Source: Isochrysis galbana (taxonomy: Eukaryota; Haptophyta; Isochrysidales; Isochrysidaceae). Taken from it: a stretch of DNA of 64,000 nt. Positions 38,483-49,024 of the stretch are shown piece by piece. The notes under the pieces are model-generated. The model worked only from the letters and a program-made list of their open reading frames with translations, did not search any database and was not told the DNA's origin. A program made the translations under genes and the position numbers. Location: contig CM030939.1 in the NCBI GenBank assembly GCA_018136815.1, forward strand, positions 2,550,808 through 2,614,807, in the 5' to 3' direction. The first letter of the stretch is position 1, and every line of letters starts with the position of its first letter.

Positions 38483-39402
38483 CTACGACGAGAGAACCTC
38501 GTCGAGCTTTTGTTGTGCAATCTTCAATTGCTGCTTGGGCTCCTTGATTTTCACCTTTCCATTACCCGGTTGGAAGTATATGAAGTTGTTGTCATAAGTG
38601 TATTGGTCAGCCAACTGTAGTGCACCCGCAACATCATCAGCAAGCTCAAACCTGACACAGGGTCATGGGAATGCTCCATGAGATTGGCAGTGCGTCCTAG
38701 CGCATGTGCTCAGACCTACAACAACATTTACAAGGCTAGAGGGAGGACATGCCAGGATAGCGGCGGGGTATAGTCGTACAGCTCAACGTCGTCCCTCAAG
38801 TCGGCAAGCTTACGGATCATGTTCTTCGAGTCGCCAAGATTCCACAGGTTTCCCACTGGGGGAAGCTACTCATCGAACGGAAGGAGAGGAGCAGCTGGTC
38901 AGCGTACTGTTGAAGCGTCTTGCCGCTGAGATTTCAATGCCCTTCTGAAGCACATTGCCAGGCAGGGTAGATACGTGGTGTCAAGAAATGATCTCACCTT
39001 CAGAACGGATCGCACAGCATCCCACTTTTCTTGATCAAGAAGCTCAGGAAGCGGTTCAAGAGCGATACGCACAGCCTATCCAAGAGGCCAAGGCCGCGGA
39101 AAGCAGAGGCTCAATATGCAATGTCGGAAAGCATTATGCATGGCCCACAACCGGCCAATTTGCGGTGACAGGTGCCTCGGATAATCATGGGTTTGGTGGA
39201 ATGGCGATCCTACCTTGATTTCCGCGAGGAGAGTCTGCTCGTCGTCTTTGGCGAGTGCTGCGAGCGGTGAATAGAAGCCGAAGGCCGCCGCGCAAAAGCC
39301 TCCAATTACAGCTGAGCGCCGGTTGCAAAGCGAGTGCTGTGGCGTGGCAAGGCCCATCGCGGCCGGTAGAATGCAGCCAATCACAAAGACGAGGCGGCTC
39401 AT
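38483..39402 (-). CDS. Thylakoid-lumen protein with bipartite plastid presequence, Psb31-like
   Basis: Four exons: 39402-39214, 39075-38998, 38865-38780 and 38651-38483. The three GT-AG introns are 138, 132 and 128 nt. All phases agree and 173 residues result; exons 2-4 contain no useful start and are found only by splicing. The N-terminus is an ER signal (MSRLVFVIGCILPAAMGLA), then a twin-arginine thylakoid signal (NRRSAVIGGFCAAAFGFYSP) with cleavage near ALA/KDDEQ. That combination marks a nuclear-encoded lumen protein in algae with secondary plastids. The mature part is helical: LEPLPELLDQEKWDAVRSVL, PPVGNLWNLGDSKNMIRKLA, LQLADQYTYDNNFIYFQPGN and GKVKIKEPKQQLKIAQQKLD. It resembles the four-helix extrinsic photosystem II subunit Psb31 of red-lineage algae (also PsbQ-like). 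Lumen location is secure; the exact family name is moderately sure. Confidence 0.85.
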
Positions 39403-39599
39403 TCGTTGTTCTCCTGGGAGGTGGATGGGTGGATGGGGTGGAGATGTGTGGTGGAGGTGTGTGAGGAGAGGGAGGGAGAGCCGACCGCTGCCCGCGTCCG
39501 TCGGCAGTGTAAGTGGGAGCGCACTCAGAACGTCTCTAATTTTAACAGAATACCCCGAGTCTGGTACTCTATTTCAGTGTTGGGCGCCTAGTAATTTGT

Positions 39600-39765
39600 A
39601 AGACAGCTTATTTGCTTAGTAAGATCTTACAAAAAATTTGCTCGTAAGACACCCGCAACTCTCTTATTTACGTCGCACCGCCGCCTTAGTAAGTCAGGGC
39701 GCCAAGTGTCTTACTTACGGCGACGGAGTAAGATCTTATAAGACACTAGTACGACACATTTGAAA
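39600..39765. repeat. AT-rich block with inverted repeats of GTAAGACAC / TAAGATCTTA words
   Basis: The palindrome GTAAGATCTTAC occurs near 39619. GTAAGACAC near 39645 is matched by its reverse complement GTGTCTTAC near 39707, and AGTAAGATCTTATAAGACAC follows at 39728-39747. Such nested inverted repeats fit a fold-back element or MITE remnant. The rest of 39403-40550 holds no supported gene. Confidence 0.45.
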
Positions 39766-40554
39766 GACACTCCACACTCCGCCTCCGCCACTCCGCCCTC
39801 CGCCCTCCCCCCTCTCTTGCGCGCGGGCGCGCCTCCGCGCGTCCCTCTGCGCGTCCCTTTTGCGCCCCCCCCTCGCTCGCCGCCCCTGCGCGCGCGCCCC
39901 CGCGCTTTCGAGTTCCGAGTTTTGATTTTGGCGAGTTTCGACTTTCGAGGCTCGAGGCTAGAGGCACGCGGTTTTGAACGCTGAACGAGACTGAACGGAC
40001 CGACCGACGGACCGACCGATAATAAAACATCTGAGCGTTAGTACCACTATTCCCACAAGCCCGGTACTATCACGACACCCCTCAGCGCACCTGCCCGTAC
40101 GCCTTGACGTGTGTTGACACTATAGAAACATACGCATATATATGCATATGCACCCCTTCGAATCTCCCCCGGGGTCCAGGGTTCTTGTTTTACCGTTGAA
40201 TACACCGTTCTTACACTTGTTTTAGCACCCCCGCTCAGGGGGTGTTCAGTACGTCCTAACAACTCCGACAAAAAGCTGTTCAAACGTACTAACACCCCCG
40301 CGCATGGCGCCGCAGGTGCCGGCGCTCGGCGTGCGCGCGCAAGCAAGGCGCCGCAGGCCCTGTGCGACGGACACGCACCGCGAAAGCGCGGCGCCAGACG
40401 AAAGCGACTCAAAAGGCGGGGGCCAAGACCCACCGGGGGCACGGTAAGTAATACACAGAAAGCGTTTACGTTTGTCTGACACAGGAACACCCAACAACAG
40501 GTCTGCCCCAGCCCGCCCCTTGCGCTTGGCCCGACAGTGCACGCGCCCCCCCCC

Positions 40555-40695
40555 CCCCCATACCAAAGACAAAGGAATGAAGGGGGTAGTGTAAAGGGAG
40601 TGAGTGTTCTGGGGTATAGTCGATGGCGTGAGCCGGTACCGTGAGTGCGCGGTCCTTTACAGCTAGCGGCCGTAGCCTGAATCTTCAGATTTCTT
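40555..40695 (+). mobile_element. LINE 3' tail, copy
   Basis: The block begins ACCAAAGACAAAGGAATGAA and ends GTAGCCTGAATCTTCAGATT followed by T. It matches the LINE tails at 11.7 and 33.9 kb. No coding part is left. Confidence 0.55.
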
Positions 40696-41236
40696 TTAGA
40701 TACAGCTGTATCTACCGTATCTGCTGGGAGAAAGGTGCGGGACTTCTACCGTCCCCGCTCTGACACTTGTGACTTCCAATAACCCCCCCTCCTCCGCGCC
40801 AAAAGGCGCGGGACTTCGACCGTCCCCATTGTGACTGCCCCCCCCCCCCTACACTTCACTGGGCTTTTCACAGACGCCTCCTGTGAAAAGGTCACACAGC
40901 TTGTGAAAAGATTGGGCCCCCTGGCGGTATGATTATTCTCGACCCCCTTCCCCCCGCCGCTGAGTCCCCCCCCCCTGCCGCCGAGTCCCCCCCCCCCTCC
41001 CCGCCGAGCTCCCCCAACCCCTCGCCTCCCCCCTCCCCTCCCCAGCCGCCGAGCCGTCCCCCATCCGCCCAGCGCCCCCGCCCCTCTATCCGCCCCAGCC
41101 CCCTCCTTCGCCTCGTTCTCCCTGACGAGAGAGGAAGGTCAAAGGCATGACACCCCGCCGCCATCGTCGTAGCTCGTGACGACCGACACGTTGGCGGTGG
41201 CGTTGCCAGACTCAAACCAGCTGTCCGGCAGACCGG

Positions 41237-42504
41237 TTGTCTCGCAGCGTGCGAGGTGGAACGCGGACGCGTCTTGGAGTCCGCCCCGCTCGTCCATCCG
41301 GATCCTTCTTGGAGGAAGGCCTTCCACGGGATCCCGAGGACGCCAGTCGTCTCGCCCGCGGGATCGCCTCCATGAGCTCCCTCCGAGACATCGTCCTCAA
41401 GGGGATCTGCCGCGCATCCGAGGCGCCGCTCTGCCGCGCCATGCTCGCGTGCCCGCGACTCGTCTCCGTGAATCTCCCCCGATGGCGCATCATCGACGAG
41501 AACACCGTGTGGATCACTGGCGTCCAGATCGACCAGCACGAATCCGAACTCGTGGCCCATCTCCTCCGAAACGGGAGCCAGCCACTCTGGCTCGTCCGTA
41601 TAATGCACACCGAGCTTGGAGACCGCGGCGCGCAACTCCTCTGCGAAGCCCTCGCCACAAGGAACGGGCCCACCTCCATCGATCTCAGCGGAAACAGCAT
41701 CACGTGCCTCCGCCCGCTCAGCGCCCTCGCACTCAAAGACAACCTCGATGAGCTCCTCCTGCGGGACAATGACGTCGGGGACAAAGAGCTCGCCCTCTTC
41801 GCAACCGAGGCCGTCGTCCCGGGGAAATGGGACGCCCTTGGCCTCCTCCTGATGGGGGGGAATCCGGTCAGCGATTCGGGAGTCAAAAGACTCGAGGCGC
41901 GTCTCTGCGAGGGGGCCTTCCCTTCCTGCCGCTTGATGCAGGTCGGACCACGCCGCGGAGTCCAGATGGACACCGTCACCAACCGATGGGCGCGACCCGA
42001 CTTCGCCGCCAACCACCTGCACCGCGTCAAGCACCTCGACCTCCTTGAGGTTGATAGCGCAAAGGTCATGCCACGGATCGCGAGTCGTCTCGCCTGCCCC
42101 TCGCGCACCCCAACTACTCGCTGCGCTCGCTGCGCTTGAGTTGTGCAGACGGCGATGTCCTACGCACGCTCGCCAAAGCCGCGCTCCCATGCCTCTCGCG
42201 CATCGAGTGGAGTACCTTCAGTGTATCCTCCAACCGCTCCACCGTGTGTCTGTCTGATGCGGATCTCGATGACGAGGCCTTGGACATGGTCTGTCGCGTG
42301 CTTGAGGCAAGAGCGTGTCGGAGGACCCATACGCTCATCCTCGACCGCAACTGGATCGGACCGGTGGGCGTGCAGCGCTTGTGCAAGCTCGCGCGGAGCT
42401 TTCGGTTGTCGTCGGTAAACCTCTCGTGCAACCCTATTGGCGCGGAGAGTCAGCCTCTACTCTCACAGCTGAGGAAGCTCAAGGTGCAGGTCACCCTGCT
42501 GTGA
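41237..42504 (+). CDS. Leucine-rich-repeat protein, interrupted or spliced near 42.1 kb
   Basis: The frame 41237-42139 encodes LRR-like units: LVSVNLPRWRIID, LWLVRIMHTELGDRGAQLL, PTSIDLSGNSITCL, LDELLLRDNDVGDKEL, LGLLLMGGNPVSDSGVKRLE. A second frame, open from about 42060 to the stop at 42504, continues in the same style: YSLRSLRLSCADGDVLRTL, RRTHTLILDRNWIGPVGVQR, LSSVNLSCNPIGAES. The two overlap between about 42060 and 42139, so an intron or a frameshift must connect them; I could not fix a splice pair. The first ATG in frame is 41372, but coding-like sequence extends upstream, so a 5' exon is likely missing. A long antisense frame (42190-40892) is a shadow. Function: protein-protein binding, partner unknown. 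Confidence 0.62.
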
Positions 42505-42882
42505 TCACAATGCAATTGAGTGTATGTGTGTGGGGGGGGGGAGGGGGGTCGGAGAGGGGGGTCGAATACTCTAGTAAATATAACATGTATATATGCGGGG
42601 GGTAATTTTCCCCCGTGTTCGGGTGGTGCACTGGGACTTTTGATGGCCCGCACCTTGAAGAGGCCGTATCTCCCATGTAGGATGGCAAGAGAGGAGGGGA
42701 GCGGCGCGCGCTCCATGACCCTAGCGTTTCAACGATAGTTAGATGTAGCACTTGCAAAAGGGCAGTCGGGCTTACACGCGTCCAAGGCAAGCTCAAAGTA
42801 GAATAAATAGGCATATGTATGGATTTAGCTAGAGCAATATGCGTTGGCTTTTTGACTTGCACTTCCATGGCTCCGCACCACA

Positions 42883-43614
42883 TCACTTCACGTCTAGCTT
42901 TTCTCCGACCAGTTTTTTCGCGTAGTCGACGTCCTTCTGGAGTTTGGCCACATCTGCCTCACTTTTCATTGGACCGCGATTCTTTAGCCCAGGAGCCTCA
43001 GAAGACACGGCGCCGGAAGCAAACATCCAACCAGCCTTCCTCCGTATGAACTTCGTCCGCTCATAGGTCACCACCGGTGCAGCGCCCATCGGAGCCTTTG
43101 GCTGAAGGGTGAACGAGTTTTCCATGTAAACTTCCTTGTCAGACTCTCCTGGCTCCACCTCACCAACGCCCAGCTTCGAGGCGCTGAAGTCGAAGTTGTC
43201 GAACATCGAGGTCTTCGACAACTTCTTAGCCCATTTCACCTGGTCCTTCATGAAGTCGCCATTCGTCTTGTCGGTAGAGTTGATGATGTAGATGGGTAGA
43301 CGGTAGGCGAAGGCCGTCCAGCGGGCTCGAAGTGCCTCCTCGGGCGTCTCGGTCATCTTGTCACCAGTGTGATATGGCCGGCAGCATGCAGCGTACGTCT
43401 CTCCCGAGCCGCAGGCGCAGTCAGCCTCTCCCGGCTTCTTCGGCAGCCTGTTGCCGAATTCCCGCACAACCTCTTCGAGCGTCTTTGGTGCTGGCTTTGG
43501 GGCGCCGAATCCAGCCATCGCGATGTTGAGCATGCGCGTGTGAGCCAGCCCTGGCACGATGCCTGGCGGCGCCGTCCACGCCAGCCAGAGCGCGGTCCAC
43601 GTGCAGAGCAGCAT
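42883..43614 (-). CDS. YchJ/SEC-C-like protein with N-terminal targeting segment
   Basis: A single-exon protein of 243 residues from the ATG at 43614. Residues 1-25 are hydrophobic (MLLCTWTALWLAWTAPPG) and suggest entry into the ER, followed by a possible plastid-type transit region. A SEC-C zinc motif follows: CACGSGETYAACCRPYH (C-x-C, then CC). Next is the YchJ-like (UPF0225) domain with EALRARWTAFAYRLPIYIIN (bacterial YchJ has an RSRY.A.Y block), DFSASKLGVGEVEP and RTKFIRRKAGWMFASGAV. The C-terminus is a charged helix. YchJ proteins have no settled function; SEC-C binds zinc and can mediate contacts with other proteins. The targeting segment suggests an organellar role. Unlike most other genes here, it has no pyrimidine-rich leader. 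Confidence 0.78.
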   Translation of the reverse strand: MLLCTWTALWLAWTAPPGIVPGLAHTRMLNIAMAGFGAPKPAPKTLEEVVREFGNRLPKKPGEADCACGSGETYAACCRPYHTGDKMTETPEEALRARWTAFAYRLPIYIINSTDKTNGDFMKDQVKWAKKLSKTSMFDNFDFSASKLGVGEVEPGESDKEVYMENSFTLQPKAPMGAAPVVTYERTKFIRRKAGWMFASGAVSSEAPGLKNRGPMKSEADVAKLQKDVDYAKKLVGEKLDVK

Positions 43615-43902
43615 CGCGCCACCCGACCTCCTGCTGGACGGGAGAGAAGTACAAAATAAATTGCTCTACTCTAGAGGCTTAGCTGCTCATCCAACAACGT
43701 TTTTTATTAAGAAGCGCCCGCGCCGAATAGCAACTCCCCACTTGGCCGTGCAGCTCGCGCGAGCGCACGCGCGGCACGTAACAGTTTGTGGGTGCATGGG
43801 AGCACAGTACACACTACCAGCGGTGTGGTGTTAACCCGCTGATGGTACCAACATTTGCAGATTGAGGTGTTAACGCATGTGCATCATGTGCCACACCTAC
43901 AC

Positions 43903-44250
43903 CTAGCCAGTTAACGCAAAGTGGGTCAACACCGGGTAAACGTGAACCCATACGCCCTGCCACCCACCATGGTGAGCCCTTGGTTTGGAGGAAGAACGAG
44001 GGAGTTGGGCGGCAGAGCATGGCTCTGGTTTTGGCTGTCTGCAGGGAATCGGACTTTGCTTGTTCTTGTTATTCCCTGCTTGGTTGGGTGGCTGCTTGGG
44101 AGGCGAGGGTGGCGGCGCCATCTCGACGTCGTTGTCAGGCGGTGCTGAGGCCTGCGAGCGCTTTGGCTCCGGGGGCTTGGGGCGGCCCCGTTTGGGCGTC
44201 GTGACGGCGGAGGACTGGGAGGTGGGAGCGGTCGTCGGCGCGCGCTCCAT
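43903..44250 (-). CDS. Possible small Pro-rich protein with AT-hook-like motif
   Basis: From the ATG at 44250 the minus strand is open for 115 codons and rich in Pro, Ser and Lys. It contains TPKRGRPKPPEPKR, close to the AT-hook core (RGRP) that binds the minor groove of AT-rich DNA. No other domain is seen. It lies beside a LINE 3' tail of opposite orientation, so it may be a transposon leftover or a chance frame. Low confidence. Confidence 0.25.
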   Translation of the reverse strand: MERAPTTAPTSQSSAVTTPKRGRPKPPEPKRSQASAPPDNDVEMAPPPSPPKQPPNQAGNNKNKQSPIPCRQPKPEPCSAAQLPRSSSKPRAHHGGWQGVWVHVYPVLTHFALTG

Positions 44251-44274
44251 CGCTAAGACTATAACGTCAGTTTT

Positions 44275-44530
44275 GAGGAAGGGCGTTGTCAAACGTGAAG
44301 TAGAGGATACCGGTCTAGTAGTAGGTGTTAGCCCTGAATCTCCAGATGTTTTAGTCTTTCCAAAATGCGGCTGTCGAATGCTCAGACTAGGGAGGGAGGG
44401 AGAATTAGGGAGGGAGAATTAGGGAGGGAGGGAGAGTTAGTTAGGCGGGGAGATTTCTGGAGGGAGATATATATTTACTACTAGATTTAGGCGGGGAGAT
44501 TTCGGGAGGGAGATTTCGGGACGGAGGGAT
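44275..44530 (+). mobile_element. LINE 3' tail followed by G-rich microsatellite
   Basis: 44285-44352 reads GAGGATACCGGTCTAGTAG then GTGTTAGCCCTGAATCTCCA and GATGTTTT, the LINE tail. From 44390 to 44530 follow GGGAGGGAGAATTAGGGAGG-type repeats and GGCGGGGAGATTTC words, which could form G-quadruplexes. The rest, up to 44813, holds no gene. Confidence 0.55.
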
Positions 44531-44813
44531 CCGTGCAGAATTATCTCAAAACTCATGGCGACTTATGTGCGCCCTTGAATGACACTCGGCTGAGGGCTCG
44601 CAGCTGCCTCCCTCCCCGAAGTTGCGGAGGCGGAGCCTTCCGAGGTGCCAAATGAAGGCGAACGACCTGGAGGGAGGTGGGCACGAGGACCCCATTGACC
44701 AAGTACCAAGTAGGTTGAATTAAGCTACGACTATGCAAAGAAAATAAAAGTACACTTGATGGCCCACTTTCGACGGGACGCGACCTTCTCCACTAAGCCA
44801 TGAGTATCATAAG

Positions 44814-47800
44814 TCATAAGGACTCGAGCACAATCCCAACCTGACTTTCGATGAGGGCACGCACGTAGCTGTTAGTTGGGGCTGCTTGTTCTCCAAGCGC
44901 AGCCACCACTGCAGCCGCCGAATGCCACGATAACGGAGCCACAGGCCTCCAGTGAGCAATGCGCTCCTTGATAGCAAAGAGCATCACGCTGGCACATGCA
45001 GCTCGTCCGCGGGCCTCCTCCGCGGCTGCACATTCCGCGACGTGTGTTGTGTCGCTGACGCTTTCGGGTTGGATGCACATCGCTGCGGCGGCGCCGCTAG
45101 CCCACCTATTAGAGAGGGCGTAGACCGCAGACGAGTAATTTGGGGCGCGCCCCGTCGTGCTCTTTGCTGCATTCGCTGCACTTGCTTCAGGCGATACTAG
45201 GTGGCGCAACAGCAAAGGCAAGAGAGACGACACGGTGTTTTGAACATCGGTGCCGCCAACCGTACTGCGTTTGCGATCAACAGCTTGATACGAGGAGGGA
45301 GAGAAGCGAATCAACATGAGCGCCGCATGGAGCCGAGTCAACGGCAGTCGCCCCGAGTGGAAGCGTGAAGTTGCGGAGCCTGGAGTACGAAGTTCGCCCC
45401 CCGCGGCTCGCCAAGACGAACTTGGGCTGCTGGGCATAACTGCGCCGTCGGCCCGTGAATCTGACATCCGATGAGAGGGTGGCCAAGCCAAACCCCGGCT
45501 ATCAGCGCCAGTGAACATCGAATAGAGCAGCCATCGCTGGCGAGAGCAGTGCTCTCGAAGCCGGTCCTCGAGACGGTCGGCGACTTCCGACGCCAATGCC
45601 ATGGCTTCCCTGGCGTCGTCTGCCGCATCGTCCAACACATCGTCGTGTGACGCAGAAGTAGAGCTGACTTTACCGTGTGAATGTGAGGTGTCCTCTCGCT
45701 GAGTGGACCTTCCAGTGCTCGCAGCCTCCAAGAGCTGCAGCGACGCGTACACCTCACCGTGCGCCAGTAAAGGCAGCAATGCTTGTTGTGGCGAAGTTAG
45801 CACGCGAACAGCTGCCGCTGCCGTGTGTCGGACGCGCCATTCCATCGCGTGCACATCCTCCAAGTCGAGTGAGAAGGCTTCATAGCTAGCGTGGAAGCCG
45901 CAGCCTTCGCGAGGTTTCGCTCCAGAAACCTGGGATAGAGGTGGGCGGCGCATGACGGCGCGACGCGCGGAATCAAGTTGGGAGACTACGCGGTCGGCAC
46001 GCGCAGTCGCAGTCTGTTCCCCCCGCCGTAGCTGCGGCACAGGTCGTAGTAGTGCGCAGACAGCCATGGAGAGAACACGATGTTTGAGGCAGGGCCCGAC
46101 GAGCTCAACGTGCGTCGACATCTCAAAAAGCAAAAGCTCTGCCGCCAGGCGCACACGAGGCGCCGATCGCCCTTCATTGCAGGCAAGTCGTTGTAGCAGC
46201 GGGATCGCGCCGTCTAGAGCGAGGGCGACCGAGGCTTCGCGGTAGCCACGAACGACTAGGGTCAGAGTAGATAACACTACTAGAGCGCATACGCGTATCT
46301 CTTGATTACTCGACTCCGAATCGGAGTGCGATGGATCTGATGGGATCCCGCCCATGTGGTGCTGTGACTCACATTGGGAAGTGAGTAGTTGCGTGCATCG
46401 AGGCAGTGCGTGGGAGTTTGAAATGGCAGCACATGCCGTTGGCGACCATGCTACAACTGCAAGAGCAACGAGGGCAGCTCCTTGCCTCGACCGGCATGGG
46501 GACCATAGGTCCGATGCTCCGCCATCGATGAGCGCTGAGAAGGTCCCTGGCTGCCAAGACTCAATGTTTGCTGCCATTTCGCGCATTTTGGTGCACATTT
46601 CTGCCATCTCCGCATCGGGCGCCCTCTTGCCGAGTGTTGAAAGCCCACTGCCATTGATCCCTGAAAGAGGCCCCTCCGATGGGGTCATAGGAGCGTCATT
46701 CGATGACGTTGAAATCGGTCGAGGCGCAACGGTGGTAGCCGAAGATCCCGGAGATGAATACTGCTGATCAGCTGCGCCTAGAGGTGTGGAGCTTGTACTC
46801 TGCGCATCCCCTTGAGAGCAACGGGTGCTGCCTGCATGAGCTGCTCGTGTCCCAATATCGCAGGAGCTCCTGCGGCCACCCAGGCATCGTGGCGACGAGC
46901 AGCCAGAGTCGCGCGAGCCTGATCGGCGGCTGAAAGAGCGAAGAGGCGCACTGCCGGCGAGTGGGCCACTAGAGTGCTGCGCCACCGGCGGCGGCGCAGT
47001 GGAGGCGGCAGCTGTAGCGCATGAGGAGCGCGATCGAGAGACAATGGTAGCGCCACCGGCTGATGCAGTCGAGGAAGACGTTCCACGTTCAACTCGTGGA
47101 GGGGTTGCGCCGCTAGGGCCAGCAACGAGAACTTCAGATAAGACAACGGCATCGGAGGGCGGGGGCGACGGGGGCGAGCGACTGCCGGTGGCCCTAGTAA
47201 CCACAAGCGCGGCGGCCAATAACATTGGCGGCAGCCAAGCCGAGCTCAAAGTGGCGGTGCGCACGCCCTGTTGCGAGAGAAGACCGTTGTGCACGAAATC
47301 GCCAACATGTTTTACCAGGTCCACCGTTGGATGGGCTCGAAGAATCGAGCAAAGTGCCCGTAAGAGCCCAGCATCCAAGAGCGAGACCCCCAGCGTTGAT
47401 GAACACAGCACCAGACGGTGGCAGAGTCGCAAGGCCTCGCGGCAAAGGCGCACAAAGGCTATAAAACATGCGTCGCCACAAGAGCCTTCACGAGACGTCC
47501 TTTGGGACACCAAGGGACTTCGACGCTCGAGTAGCGCCACAATGGCGGCAAAGAAGGCTGGATTCGCCATCGCCCACTCCACAAGGGCAAGATTCGACCC
47601 GCCAGCGAACAGACAAGTGAAAGCAGTCAGCACTTTATGGACCAAACGAAGGGCATCTCCATCCACAGCACAAGCAGAAAGCAGATCGCCGTTAGCATCG
47701 GCATTCGAAATCAAGTGGTCGGGCGGCTCCTCATTGCAGACTTGATTGCTGACGCTAGAACCGCACGGGTCGTGGCCATCCGTGGTCTCGCGACTGCAGG

Positions 47801-48653
47801 CAGGCTGAGAGCCTACTCTATTGTTAACAAAAGGCTGAACACTAGGGCCGCCCGGAGCCTCCCTACAGCAGCCACTCGAGCAGGCGGGTGCGGGCAGACC
47901 AATAAATTGCGCAAAATCGGTGTCGGATACAGTGAACCAGTGTGCGCCTGGCAAGTGTGGTGGGGCCCCACCGGACGGCGGCGTGCGCACGTGGGTGAGC
48001 AACAGGTTCAAAAGTACTTGGGGGGTGTTCCACTCACACAGCCTCACCCAAGTGGCTGACAGGCATGCAAGATTCGATAATGCGCGTACAGCCTCGCTTC
48101 CAATATCGGCCCGAAGATGTGCCAGGCGATTGAGCAGAGGGATCACCCTGCAATCAGATTCAAGGCAACGAGCACGGAGCGATGCTCCGCTCGCCAGGTT
48201 AGCCAATGCGGCGCTGCTCTCCAAAAGCAGCGAGGAGATGGCGTCGTTGCCGCCCGCGCACTCAGCCGGCCCCGGGTGGCGACGCGCGTCAGCCCTACGC
48301 TCATGGGTCAGCAGGGCAAGCTGGGCAGCCGCCTCGAGGGCGTCGGCCGCGCCGGCGCCAAAGACGGCTTGCTTGCTCTCAGGGAGGTATGCGAGGTTAG
48401 CGAGCAGGCGTGCAGCTTGTGCTTGCGTGCGCCAGGTGGACTCCTCTGGTGGTCCAGCTACCTCACGCGTCGCCCGCTGAAGCGCCTCCACCGCGAACGA
48501 GTGTACGCCCGCACCGACGAGGCGCGACTGGCAGCGAGGCTCCCTGGCGAGAGAGGCGAGCTCACCGAGCGCCGCCTGCCGCCCGTGCCCATCCATCCCG
48601 AGATAAACACTCTGCCACCACGAAGGGTCCTCCTGCGGCAGAGAAGGTGACAT
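44814..48653 (-). CDS. Large armadillo/HEAT-like protein, unknown role
   Basis: A single frame of 1,279 residues from the ATG at 48653 (four more codons are open upstream but start with GTG). The N-terminal 350 residues hold ARM/HEAT-like helices: AALGELASLAREPRCQSRLV, AQAARLLANLAYLPESKQAV, LESSAALANLASGASLRARC, IGSEAVRALSNLACLSATWV. Further helices follow, such as VHKVLTAFTCLFAGGSNLAL. A Ser/Thr/Pro-rich linker (about 500-670) separates these from a second helical half (VCALVVLSTLTLVVRGYREA; RLAAELLLFEMSTHVELVGP; AAVRVLTSPQQALLPLLAHG). No membrane segment or catalytic motif is seen. The fold suggests a scaffold. The coding strand upstream of 48653 is C/T-rich, as for other genes. No intron is needed, which is notable for this size. 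Confidence 0.75.
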   Translation of the reverse strand: MSPSLPQEDPSWWQSVYLGMDGHGRQAALGELASLAREPRCQSRLVGAGVHSFAVEALQRATREVAGPPEESTWRTQAQAARLLANLAYLPESKQAVFGAGAADALEAAAQLALLTHERRADARRHPGPAECAGGNDAISSLLLESSAALANLASGASLRARCLESDCRVIPLLNRLAHLRADIGSEAVRALSNLACLSATWVRLCEWNTPQVLLNLLLTHVRTPPSGGAPPHLPGAHWFTVSDTDFAQFIGLPAPACSSGCCREAPGGPSVQPFVNNRVGSQPACSRETTDGHDPCGSSVSNQVCNEEPPDHLISNADANGDLLSACAVDGDALRLVHKVLTAFTCLFAGGSNLALVEWAMANPAFFAAIVALLERRSPLVSQRTSREGSCGDACFIAFVRLCREALRLCHRLVLCSSTLGVSLLDAGLLRALCSILRAHPTVDLVKHVGDFVHNGLLSQQGVRTATLSSAWLPPMLLAAALVVTRATGSRSPPSPPPSDAVVLSEVLVAGPSGATPPRVERGTSSSTASAGGATIVSRSRSSCATAAASTAPPPVAQHSSGPLAGSAPLRSFSRRSGSRDSGCSSPRCLGGRRSSCDIGTRAAHAGSTRCSQGDAQSTSSTPLGAADQQYSSPGSSATTVAPRPISTSSNDAPMTPSEGPLSGINGSGLSTLGKRAPDAEMAEMCTKMREMAANIESWQPGTFSALIDGGASDLWSPCRSRQGAALVALAVVAWSPTACAAISNSHALPRCTQLLTSQCESQHHMGGIPSDPSHSDSESSNQEIRVCALVVLSTLTLVVRGYREASVALALDGAIPLLQRLACNEGRSAPRVRLAAELLLFEMSTHVELVGPCLKHRVLSMAVCALLRPVPQLRRGEQTATARADRVVSQLDSARRAVMRRPPLSQVSGAKPREGCGFHASYEAFSLDLEDVHAMEWRVRHTAAAAVRVLTSPQQALLPLLAHGEVYASLQLLEAASTGRSTQREDTSHSHGKVSSTSASHDDVLDDAADDAREAMALASEVADRLEDRLREHCSRQRWLLYSMFTGADSRGLAWPPSHRMSDSRADGAVMPSSPSSSWRAAGGELRTPGSATSRFHSGRLPLTRLHAALMLIRFSPSSYQAVDRKRSTVGGTDVQNTVSSLLPLLLRHLVSPEASAANAAKSTTGRAPNYSSAVYALSNRWASGAAAAMCIQPESVSDTTHVAECAAAEEARGRAACASVMLFAIKERIAHWRPVAPLSWHSAAAVVAALGEQAAPTNSYVRALIESQVGIVLESL

Positions 48654-48780
48654 GTCGCGCCCCACGGCTCGCGAAGCCTCTTGCGGAGCGGTGGATGGTG
48701 GGGGTTGAAGGGGAGCAGGAGGGAGTGGGGTGGAGGGGCACAGAGACTGAGAGGGAGGGGAAAGCGCGCGAGGCAGCGAG
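48654..48780 (-). promoter_or_regulatory. Pyrimidine-rich leader of the large ARM gene
   Basis: The plus strand from about 48690 to 48775 is G/A-rich (GGTGGGGGTTGAAGGGGAGC and on), so the coding strand just upstream of the ATG at 48653 is C/T-rich. This fits the pattern seen for most other genes. Confidence 0.35.
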
Positions 48781-49024
48781 CGGGATGGTCTGTCTGCCCC
48801 CCAACAAGAGAACTCATCCGTCGAAGGAAGGGAAAGACAGCTAAAATACGATAGAGTAAGAGTACTCTAGTACAAAAAAAGGGTTGGCCGCAGTCGGTCG
48901 ATCGGCGGCTTGGGACGCCCACCCCCCCACCCCCCCCCTCCCTCCCTCTTCCCCCCCCAGGGCTGTGAAGTGGGCCAATATTCAATATTGTATGGAGCAG
49001 CAAGTCACCATTTCCTACTCTAGT

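Noticed and set aside
40892-42190. 432-codon minus-strand frame over the second LRR gene
   Set aside because: No domain; its end is low-complexity Gly-rich sequence. The plus strand shows regular LRR units over the same DNA.
47000-47745. 248-codon plus-strand frame inside the large ARM gene
   Set aside because: Antisense shadow of a 1,279-codon frame that has repeated ARM helices.
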